DNA of 64,000 nt from Clostridium sp. Lineage in GTDB: Bacteria > Cyanobacteriota > Vampirovibrionia > Gastranaerophilales > Gastranaerophilaceae. The notes below the pieces were generated by a model. The model saw only the letters and a program-made list of their open reading frames with translations, made no database searches and was not told where the DNA came from. Shown piece by piece: positions 52,898 to 59,648 of this stretch; position 1 is the stretch's first letter, and each line of letters opens with the position of its first letter. The DNA is taken from the NCBI GenBank assembly GCA_018362895.1, contig JAHALR010000006.1, positions 1 to 64,000 of the forward strand. The letters are read 5' to 3'. The translations under genes and the position numbers were made by a program.

Positions 52898-53408
52898 TAA
52901 TCAGGTTTCTGCCTTCCATTGACGGTTTTCTTTCAACGTTAATCGGCTCACCTTCGAGGTCTTTTATGAATCTGTTAGCAAGGTCAAAAGCCAGCTCGGT
53001 ATGCTGCATTTCACGACCTCTCAGCATTATCACAATTTTTACTTTATCGCCTGATGCAATGAATTTTTTGATGTTTTTAATTCTTACGTTATAGTCATGA
53101 ACATCAATTTTATATCTGATTTTTACTTCTTTTACTTCGACAGTGTGTTGTTTTTTCTTGGCTTCTTTTGCTTTTTTGTCGAGTTCATATTTATATTTTC
53201 CGTAGTTCATGATTTTTGCTACGGGAGGGTTTTGGTTTGGAGAAACTACTACCAAATCGAGGTCTTTTTCATCAGCCATTCTTTGTGCTTCTGATGTAGG
53301 AATTACGCCGAAGTTTTCGCCCTCGCTTCCTATCAATCTTACTTCTTTACTTCTGATATTTCTATTTATCAGTGCTGCTTCTTTGCCGTTTGAAAAATCT
53401 CTGCTAAT
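52875..53408 (-). CDS. infC: Translation initiation factor IF-3 with AUU start codon
   Basis: 177 residues from ATT at 53408, preceded by AAGGAG 8 nt upstream. The only other in-frame upstream choice is an ATT seven codons earlier, upstream of the AAGGAG, before a stop codon. The conserved N-terminus INRNIRSKEVRLIGSEGENFGVI requires this region. Domains: N-terminal 1-80, Lys-rich linker (YKYELDKKAKEAKKKQ), C-terminal with GDKVKIVIMLRGREMQHTELA. The AUU start is the classic IF-3 autoregulatory device known from E. coli. infC sits after fliE, not before rpmI-rplT. Confidence 0.95.
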   Translation of the reverse strand: MSRDFSNGKEAALINRNIRSKEVRLIGSEGENFGVIPTSEAQRMADEKDLDLVVVSPNQNPPVAKIMNYGKYKYELDKKAKEAKKKQHTVEVKEVKIRYKIDVHDYNVRIKNIKKFIASGDKVKIVIMLRGREMQHTELAFDLANRFIKDLEGEPINVERKPSMEGRNLIIILAPSN

Positions 53409-53481
53409 GGTTTGTTCTCCTTTTTTAATCTATTACGCTATTTTAGATTGCTAATCATTCAAATGTCAACATATATACGGA

Positions 53482-53997
53482 TTATACACGAACGTTATTA
53501 ATTTCGTTGTATGCGTTGACGAGTCGGTTTCTCATTTGTATTGCCATTTGCATGGTGAGGTTTGCTTTTTGAGAAGCGAGCATAACCTCGTGTACGCTGA
53601 TGTCTCCGCCTGCGGCAAAGGTTTCTGCTGCTTCATAAGCTGCATTTTGTGACTCGTTTACGGAATTCAGTCCGTTTGAAAATGCTTTGCCGAAGTCATT
53701 TGCCATATTTTCCACAGCAGAGCGGCTTCTTTTTTGTGTTTCTTGAACACCCTGTGCATTTTCTATTCTTTCAAGCGGTGACACGCCCATGTTTTCAAGT
53801 CCTACATTCATTTGGATTCCTGTATTGATGATAGGACCTTGCGGCATATTCGCCATATTCTCCATTTTTTGGTTCAAAACATTGTCAAAAGCTGTCATTC
53901 CGTTTTTGTCGGAGTTTATGTTAAAAGACTCCATTTCTTTTGAGAATATTTTGTTATAGTTTGATATTGAATTGTTTGCTATTTGATTAAACTGCAA
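53482..53997 (-). CDS. fliE: Flagellar hook-basal body protein FliE, extended
   Basis: 171 residues, longer than the usual 100-115. The last 70 residues (NDFGKAFSNGLNSVNESQNAAYEAAETFAAGGDISVHEVMLASQKANLTMQMAIQMRNRLVNAYNEINN) are FliE; the first 100 are a Met/Asn-rich polar extension. FliE joins the MS ring to the rod. Third gene of flgB-flgC-fliE. Confidence 0.92.
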   Translation of the reverse strand: MQFNQIANNSISNYNKIFSKEMESFNINSDKNGMTAFDNVLNQKMENMANMPQGPIINTGIQMNVGLENMGVSPLERIENAQGVQETQKRSRSAVENMANDFGKAFSNGLNSVNESQNAAYEAAETFAAGGDISVHEVMLASQKANLTMQMAIQMRNRLVNAYNEINNVRV

Positions 53998-54020
53998 TTT
54001 TTATACTCCTTTTTACGGCT

Positions 54021-54527
54021 TTAGATTCTTAAAGCCGCAGAAATCATACCTTTTGTTGTTTCTGCTGTTGTTGCATTGGCTTCATAGGCTCGTGAGGCTG
54101 AAACCATGTTTACCATTTCTTCGACGATATTTATATTAGGCAAAGTTACGAATCCGTCAGCATCCGCTTCAGGGTTTGACGGGTCGTATATTGTTTTGTA
54201 AGGGTCGTTTGAGGGGGTAATTTCCGCTACTTCGACACCTTGTGAAATTTGTTTTTCATCATATGAAATTCCGCCTTTAAGAGCGATAGTTCCGTTTGTC
54301 GGGCTGTAATAAGCATGGTGATTGCCGTCAGGAAATGCCGGTGCTGTTGAGCCGAGTTTGTCTGCATACACTGCTTTAAAAGTTACATTCTTTTTTATGT
54401 ATACTCCGGGGGTTCCGTCAGGGTTTCTTGTTGTATTTACGTTTGCCATATTCGAAGCAATGTTGTCCATCATTGTTCTTTGGGCATACATTCCGGAGCC
54501 TGATATATCAAATGCGCTGAAACTCAT
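54021..54527 (-). CDS. flgC: Flagellar basal-body rod protein FlgC
   Basis: 168 residues. SFSAFDISGSGMYAQRTMMDNIASNMANVNTTRNPDGTPG opens with the rod-domain motif, VEVAEI and the C-terminal LPNINIVEEMVNMVSASRAYEANATTAETTKGMISAALRI match FlgC. AGGAGG precedes the ATG. Confidence 0.96.
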   Translation of the reverse strand: MSFSAFDISGSGMYAQRTMMDNIASNMANVNTTRNPDGTPGVYIKKNVTFKAVYADKLGSTAPAFPDGNHHAYYSPTNGTIALKGGISYDEKQISQGVEVAEITPSNDPYKTIYDPSNPEADADGFVTLPNINIVEEMVNMVSASRAYEANATTAETTKGMISAALRI

Positions 54528-54530
54528 TTA

Positions 54531-55043
54531 TTATGATCCTCCTTTTACCACGTCCAAAAGGTTCGTCATGAATCTTCCTTCTACTGTTGCCAGAACATTA
54601 TACTGGGTTCCGGCTTTTGCCATGTCCATCATTTCTTCTTCAAGGTTTACGTTGTTTCCGTTTCCGTAATCAATCCATCTTTCATCCCTGATGACCTCAG
54701 GTGCGTAAGCTCTTGTGTCGGCTTTTGTTTGTTGGATATATAGCATTTGTTCCTGTGGAAGCTTTTGTGCGATGTTGTTCGTCATTGGATTGTAGTTGTG
54801 TGAATAGCCTGTTTTATATGAATGGTCTTTTTCATATGCAAGGCTGTTTTTCATTCTCAGGTCTCTTCTGATGTCATCTTTTTCAATAATTTCTTGAAGC
54901 TGGTCTTCGAAGGCTACCATTTTTCTTTGATAGTCAGGAGTCATTGCGTTGGCTGTGTTTGAGGCAATAGCTGATTGTCTTTTTACAAGACCATCCATGG
55001 CGAGTTTAGAAACTTCGATTGCTCTTACGTTAAACAAATCCAT
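54531..55043 (-). CDS. flgB: Flagellar basal-body rod protein FlgB
   Basis: 170 residues, longer than the typical 130-140, with extra sequence in the middle. MDLFNVRAIEVSKLAMDGLVKRQSAIASNTANAMTPDYQRKMVAFEDQL is the FlgB opening; VNLEEEMMDMAKAGTQYNVLA is the C-terminal helix. AAAGGAGAG before the ATG. First rod gene of the operon, 15 nt after the kinase gene. Confidence 0.95.
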   Translation of the reverse strand: MDLFNVRAIEVSKLAMDGLVKRQSAIASNTANAMTPDYQRKMVAFEDQLQEIIEKDDIRRDLRMKNSLAYEKDHSYKTGYSHNYNPMTNNIAQKLPQEQMLYIQQTKADTRAYAPEVIRDERWIDYGNGNNVNLEEEMMDMAKAGTQYNVLATVEGRFMTNLLDVVKGGS

Positions 55044-55058
55044 GTGCTTCTCTCCTTT

Positions 55059-56333
55059 CTATAATTTTGGTACCAGTATTTCAAAAGTTGTGCCGTTTTC
55101 GTCTGAACAAACCAGATTTAAGTCTCCGTATTGTTCATTCATTGCTTCTTTTGAAATATACAAGCCCAGCCCTGAGCCTGTTATTTTTGAGGTAAAACCT
55201 TCATCAAAAATTTTCTTTTGTGTATCCGAATCTATTCCGCATCCGTTGTCGCTGATAAGAATTTTCAGCATATTGTCAGCTGTTTCTTCTGTTTTTACGA
55301 CAATTTTTCCGCTTTCTTTTTTACACTGTATTGCATCAAGTGCATTGTAGAAAAGATTTATCATTACGTTCAAAAGTTTGTTTTCGTCAGCAAGGATTTC
55401 TCCTGTGAATTTATTTGAAACTTCGAATTTTGAGTCAGTTTCTTGTGCTTTTGCCTGAACTAGCGAGATAGCTGTTTCCAGAACTTTTGAGAAGTTTATG
55501 CTTACCAGTTTTACACTCTGGATTGTTCTGAGTTCTGTGAGCAGTGTGGAGATTGAATCTTTTGATTTTTTTATGCTGTGAATTGCGTTTGTCATTGAGT
55601 CATGAAGCTCTTTGTTTGAAACGAATTCGAGTCTTTTCTCCATGATTTTTGAGTATAAATCAATAACTGAAAGATGATTTTTTATATCGTGAGAGATTAC
55701 TTTTGCTTTTGTTGAAATATACTCATATTTTTTTGCAATATCATCATTTTCACCGAGCAGTCCTGCTTCTGCTTGTGTTAGTGAGGCTTCTTCCACAAAT
55801 GAGTCAGCAAAGTTTATGAATTTGTGAACAGCTTTGTTCAAAAGTTCGTTGCTTCTTCGCTCCGGTGTATATTCTTGTGTATATCTTGTCAAATCTATTT
55901 TTGAGTTTTCGGAAATTATTCTGACTACGTTGTTTACGTCTCTCGAATTCAAAAGGTGGTACACACATGAGGTATCTTTTACTGTTTCTGTTGAATAATC
56001 CCACAGAAGGCAAACCGAATATCTCGGAGAAAGGATGACAAGAAACTCTGTCTGTCCCCAGATATCATCTCTTTCAAGGTTTTCACCTTTTGTTACATTA
56101 TCAAAAGAGTAGACTTCTGCGTTTGTAAATTCGAGTCTTTTTAATACACCATCAAGTTCTTTTGTGTCAAACAGCCTGATGAGGGCGACTGCTTTTTGGG
56201 ATTGCGCTTCAAGAAGCGGTTCCAGGGCGAAGCGAAACAATCCTTTGATTGTCTGTTTATTGATAGGTCTTGTTTGACCCAGATAAATTAAATCTTTTAA
56301 AAGATTTTTTTGTCTAAAATTTGCTCCGCCCAT
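55059..56333 (-). CDS. Sensor histidine kinase of the flagellar operon
   Basis: 424 residues, no membrane helix. The N-terminal 140 residues resemble a DICT-type sensory domain (LIRLFDTKELDGVLKRLEF, FLVILSPRYSVCLLWDYS), a weak match. HisKA: His215 in KVISHDIKNHLSVIDLYS. HATPase_c: NLFYNALDAIQ, DNGCGID, GSGLGLYISKEA. Located between the LuxR-type regulator and flgB. Confidence 0.9.
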   Translation of the reverse strand: MGGANFRQKNLLKDLIYLGQTRPINKQTIKGLFRFALEPLLEAQSQKAVALIRLFDTKELDGVLKRLEFTNAEVYSFDNVTKGENLERDDIWGQTEFLVILSPRYSVCLLWDYSTETVKDTSCVYHLLNSRDVNNVVRIISENSKIDLTRYTQEYTPERRSNELLNKAVHKFINFADSFVEEASLTQAEAGLLGENDDIAKKYEYISTKAKVISHDIKNHLSVIDLYSKIMEKRLEFVSNKELHDSMTNAIHSIKKSKDSISTLLTELRTIQSVKLVSINFSKVLETAISLVQAKAQETDSKFEVSNKFTGEILADENKLLNVMINLFYNALDAIQCKKESGKIVVKTEETADNMLKILISDNGCGIDSDTQKKIFDEGFTSKITGSGLGLYISKEAMNEQYGDLNLVCSDENGTTFEILVPKL

Positions 56334-56388
56334 TATTTTTAATCTTACCTTTAGTTATTTTTTCGGCTTAATGCCGTTTTTAATTTTT

Positions 56389-57099
56389 CTAGATTGCGAT
56401 TTTTACTTTTCTTCTGTTTAAGAAGCCATTATTCAGTGCGTACAAAACAGCCTGTGTTCTGTCGTTTACCTGAAGTTTTTGGAAGATGTTGTTTACGTGT
56501 GTTTTTACTGTTGTTTCAGAGATGAAAAGTTTTTGTGCTACACCTTTGTATGTTACACCCTGAGTCAAAAGGTCAAGGACCTCTTCTTCTCTTTGTGTCA
56601 AATAATTCAAAAGATTTTCTTCATCCGAAACAGTCTGTGTTTCTTCTTTGAAGGATTTTTGGAAATATTCGAAGAATCTTGAAGACAAAGTTGCAGGAAG
56701 ATAAATTTTTCCTGATGCAACTTCGTCTATCGCATAGATGAGTTGAGCAGAGGCCATTGTTTTTAAGATATAGCCCTTGGCTCCGATTTTCATAGCTCTG
56801 AAGATTAAATCAGGATCATCATAGCCTGTCAAAGCGATGGTACGCACTCCCAAATCTAATTTTTCAATTTCCGCAATTGCGGTCAAACCATCTTTTTCAG
56901 GCATGTTGATATCCATCAAAACGATTTCGGGACGATACTTCTTGATAAGACTGATTGCAACACTTGCACTTGTAGCTGTTGCCACTACATCGAAATCGCT
57001 TTCAATTTCAATCAGTTCTTTGATTCCTGACAAATGATCATAGTTGTCATCTACAATAATGATTCTGGCTTTCTTCTTAAATTCAAGACCTCTTCTCAT
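56389..57099 (-). CDS. LuxR/NarL family response regulator
   Basis: 236 residues. REC domain with Asp17-Asp18, phospho-acceptor Asp63 (LMDINMP), Thr91 and Lys113; then a LuxR-type HTH (about 165-228): LTQREEEVLDLLTQGVTYKGVAQKLFISETTVKTHVNNIFQKLQVNDRTQAV. First gene of a regulator-kinase-flgB-flgC-fliE cluster; the kinase follows after 55 nt. It probably governs flagellar gene expression (inference from position). Confidence 0.94.
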   Translation of the reverse strand: MRRGLEFKKKARIIIVDDNYDHLSGIKELIEIESDFDVVATATSASVAISLIKKYRPEIVLMDINMPEKDGLTAIAEIEKLDLGVRTIALTGYDDPDLIFRAMKIGAKGYILKTMASAQLIYAIDEVASGKIYLPATLSSRFFEYFQKSFKEETQTVSDEENLLNYLTQREEEVLDLLTQGVTYKGVAQKLFISETTVKTHVNNIFQKLQVNDRTQAVLYALNNGFLNRRKVKIAI

Positions 57100-57238
57100 C
57101 TACTCCCCCATGATTCTTCTTTATAAATTTTAATCGTGTACTTGTATTATTTACACCATGTATATTACCCCTAAATAGAGTAGGGCCTCATCGACTAGAA
57201 GGTCGAAATAATGATGTTTTTTGATATACCTTTGTATC

Positions 57239-57254
57239 TAGACCATGTGGTCTA
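57239..57254. repeat. Inverted repeat, possible operator
   Basis: TAGACCA-TG-TGGTCTA, 7 bp perfect stem with 2-nt centre, in the 281-nt gap between the flagellar regulator and rnpB. A second, smaller one (TCGAC-6-GTCGA) is at 57191-57206. The rest of the gap is AT-rich with no gene. Confidence 0.5.
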
Positions 57255-57345
57255 TAAAAAGGTGATATAGCTTGAGAAGAGAGGGTTTGGGGGGAGGGCA
57301 AAAAATAATTTATTAGTATTACTTAATCTTAGCTGCATACAGAAT

Positions 57346-57373
57346 TTGAATTAGTCACTATGTATGATAAATT
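57346..57373 (+). promoter_or_regulatory. rnpB promoter
   Basis: TTGAAT (57346-57351), 16-nt spacer, TAAATT (57368-57373); +1 would fall 7-8 nt later, exactly at the first G of RNase P RNA. Confidence 0.75.
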
Positions 57374-57380
57374 AATTAAT

Positions 57381-57726
57381 GGAGCAGCCGGATAATTGCG
57401 CAGATGAAAAACTCTGTGAGGAAAGTCCGGGCACCCAAGGGCAGACCGCCTGATAACGTCAGGTGCGGGCGACCGTGAGGACAGTGCCACAGAAATGTAG
57501 ACTGCCGATGACCTGCATAAGCAGGCACAGGCGATGGTGCAACGGCGAGGTAAGAGCTCACCGGAAAGGCTGAGAGGTCTTTGCCAGGTAAACCCCGGTC
57601 GGGTGCAAGGTTGACAAAAAGGTTAAGGTGACCCGCCGTCTTTTGACAAACCGCTTGAGCTTACAGGCAACTGTAAGTCGAGACAGATAATTATCTAGAA
57701 ACAGAACCCGGCTTATGAGCTGCTCC
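57381..57726 (+). ncRNA. rnpB: RNase P RNA component
   Basis: 346 nt. P1 stem GGAGCAGC pairs with GCTGCTCC at the ends. Conserved blocks: GAGGAAAGTCCGGGC near the 5' end, ACAGAAA, GGTAAACCCC, and the 3' GAACCCGGCTTA. Type A layout. A T-rich stretch (TTTTATTTTT) follows, serving as terminator. The ribozyme trims tRNA 5' ends. An antisense 61-codon frame inside is spurious. Confidence 0.96.
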
Positions 57727-57734
57727 TTTTATTT

Positions 57735-58748
57735 TTATAAAATTATTGTTTTATACAAGAAGAAAATTAAGCCTGAAATCATTATACAAACAGGAATTGT
57801 TAAAACCCAGGCCCAGACGATATTTCCTATCACACCCCATTTTACGGCATGAGCTTTGTATGTTGTACCCACACCCATGATTGCTGTGGAAATTACGTGG
57901 GTTGTGCTCAATGGTACACCAAAATGTGATGCTGCAAGAATAATAGAGGCTGCTGATGTTTCGGCTGCAAAACCATTGATTGGTTTCAGTTTAATGATTT
58001 TGCTTCCCATTGTTCTAATAATTTTCCAACCGCCTGACATTATGCCGCAGCTCATTACTGTTGCACATGCAAGAATTACATAAATAGGAATGTCAAAACT
58101 TCCTGATGCATTATGCTTTACAACTCCGCCGGCAAGAAGTGCTAATGTTATTATACCCATTGTTTTTTGTGCGTCGTTTGAGCCATGGCTCAGAGCCATT
58201 AAGCCTGCCGAGAAAATTTGACATCTTCTGAAACGTCTATTAACTTTATCAGGGTTTGCTTTGTAAAATATTCTGAGCAAAACAGCCATTACAACAAAAC
58301 CTGTGCCGAATCCGATTATCGGAGCAAGGAACATAGGTTCAATTACTTTGTCTGCTAATTCCATAAATCTTACACAGCCCCAGCCTGCATTCACAACAGA
58401 TGCGCCGATAAGACCGCCTATCAAAGCATGAGAGGAACTTGACGGAAGTCCGAAAAACCATGTTATTAAATTCCAGATTATTGCAGCACAGAGTGCACAA
58501 AATATAACATGAAGAGTTATTGTTGTAGGGTCGATAATTCCTGCCCCGATGGTTTTGGCTACGTGAGTGCCTGTCAAAGCACCGGTAAATTCCAGAACCG
58601 CTCCATATACAACTGCTTGACGGGGTGTCAGAACTTTTGTTGAAACTACTGTTGCAATAGCATTGGCTGCATCGTGAAATCCGTTTATGTATTCAAATAC
58701 GAGTGCTCCGACTATTACCAAAACTAACAATACTATTGAAACTGTCAT
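57735..58748 (-). CDS. Inorganic phosphate transporter PiT
   Basis: 337 residues from MTVSIVLLVLVIVG, with GAGGG upstream; TTG at 58766 is not preferred. About 10 membrane helices. FEYINGFHDAANAIATVVSTKVLTPRQAVVYGAVLEFTGAL and the second copy SHGSNDAQKTMGIITLAL are the twin signature motifs of PiT. Low-affinity phosphate (metal-phosphate) symport. Paired with the DUF47 gene upstream. Confidence 0.95.
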   Translation of the reverse strand: MTVSIVLLVLVIVGALVFEYINGFHDAANAIATVVSTKVLTPRQAVVYGAVLEFTGALTGTHVAKTIGAGIIDPTTITLHVIFCALCAAIIWNLITWFFGLPSSSSHALIGGLIGASVVNAGWGCVRFMELADKVIEPMFLAPIIGFGTGFVVMAVLLRIFYKANPDKVNRRFRRCQIFSAGLMALSHGSNDAQKTMGIITLALLAGGVVKHNASGSFDIPIYVILACATVMSCGIMSGGWKIIRTMGSKIIKLKPINGFAAETSAASIILAASHFGVPLSTTHVISTAIMGVGTTYKAHAVKWGVIGNIVWAWVLTIPVCIMISGLIFFLYKTIIL

Positions 58749-58786
58749 ATATTTTCTTTCCCTCAACTAATCCAACTAAATAAGAT

Positions 58787-59428
58787 TTAGCTCTGTTTTA
58801 AAACAACATTCACGACCTGATCTGATACAGAAAAACAACTATCCAGAGCGTTTTCAATGTCCTTGTGAATGTCTCTGAGTTTGATAACTGTGAGCGCATC
58901 ATATTTGCCTGAAAAGAGTTCATCTATTGCATGGTAGTGTATTTCATCACCGTGAGATTCAATCTCTTTCATTTTGAGGTTAGTTTCTGTCATTTCTTTT
59001 ATTGAGCTTGATTTTTTGAAATTATGGATAATAATTTTCAGCTCTTCAGTTGCCTGATAAAGTGTTTGTGCTTGTTTTTGCATATTTTCAGTAAAGTTTT
59101 CAAGTCTGTAAACTTTAAGATTCAATGAAGCTTTCACGATTCTTTTTGTAATTTTGTTGAGTAATGAAGCTATGCACTGTATGTCTTCTCTATCTATCGG
59201 GGTAATCAATGTAACGTTTAGCTGATGAAGGGTTTCTTTGAGTAAATCATTGCTTTTATGTTTCAGTCTTTTAGCGTTTATGACGTGATCTTCTGTCAAA
59301 GATGTTGTGACTATGTCTTTGTATAATTCTGCAACATCATGACAGACCTGGGCGCTTTCTTCAAAAAGTGTATAAAAAACTTTTTCCTCAGGCGGTAAAA
59401 TGTATGCTAACAAATTGAATTTACTCAT
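58787..59428 (-). CDS. DUF47 family PhoU-like phosphate transport regulator
   Basis: 213 residues from MSKFNLLAYILPPEEKVFYTLFEE; AAAGGA 7 nt upstream makes this start better than 59455. All-helical PhoU-like fold (HDVAELYKDI, KIKLRDIHKDIENALDSC). DUF47 proteins are coded beside PiT carriers and regulate them, as here with a 38-nt gap. Confidence 0.92.
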   Translation of the reverse strand: MSKFNLLAYILPPEEKVFYTLFEESAQVCHDVAELYKDIVTTSLTEDHVINAKRLKHKSNDLLKETLHQLNVTLITPIDREDIQCIASLLNKITKRIVKASLNLKVYRLENFTENMQKQAQTLYQATEELKIIIHNFKKSSSIKEMTETNLKMKEIESHGDEIHYHAIDELFSGKYDALTVIKLRDIHKDIENALDSCFSVSDQVVNVVLKQS

Positions 59429-59546
59429 CTTAATTCCTTTCAAATCCATACACAATCACTCTACCATAAAAAAGATTTTTTCATGGCAGTTAAAAATAAT
59501 TTGGTAAAGAAATTATTACATATTATGCAGTTAAATTTGTTAAAAA

Positions 59547-59574
59547 TTGTAAAGATGCAAAATAAAGCTATACA
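59547..59574 (+). promoter_or_regulatory. Candidate promoter of tandem-DUF262 gene
   Basis: TTGTAA, 16-nt spacer, TATACA, about 70 nt before the start codon. The region is very AT-rich, so other -10 boxes (TATGATATT) compete. Confidence 0.35.
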
Positions 59575-59648
59575 TATATAATTAATTATTTATGATATTA
59601 TGATTTTCCATTGCCCCATTTTGTATTTTAAAAAATTTGGAGAGGAAA

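Noticed and set aside
57376..57561. A 61-codon frame on the minus strand inside the RNase P RNA region
   Set aside because: The DNA is the conserved RNase P RNA; the frame is a by-product.
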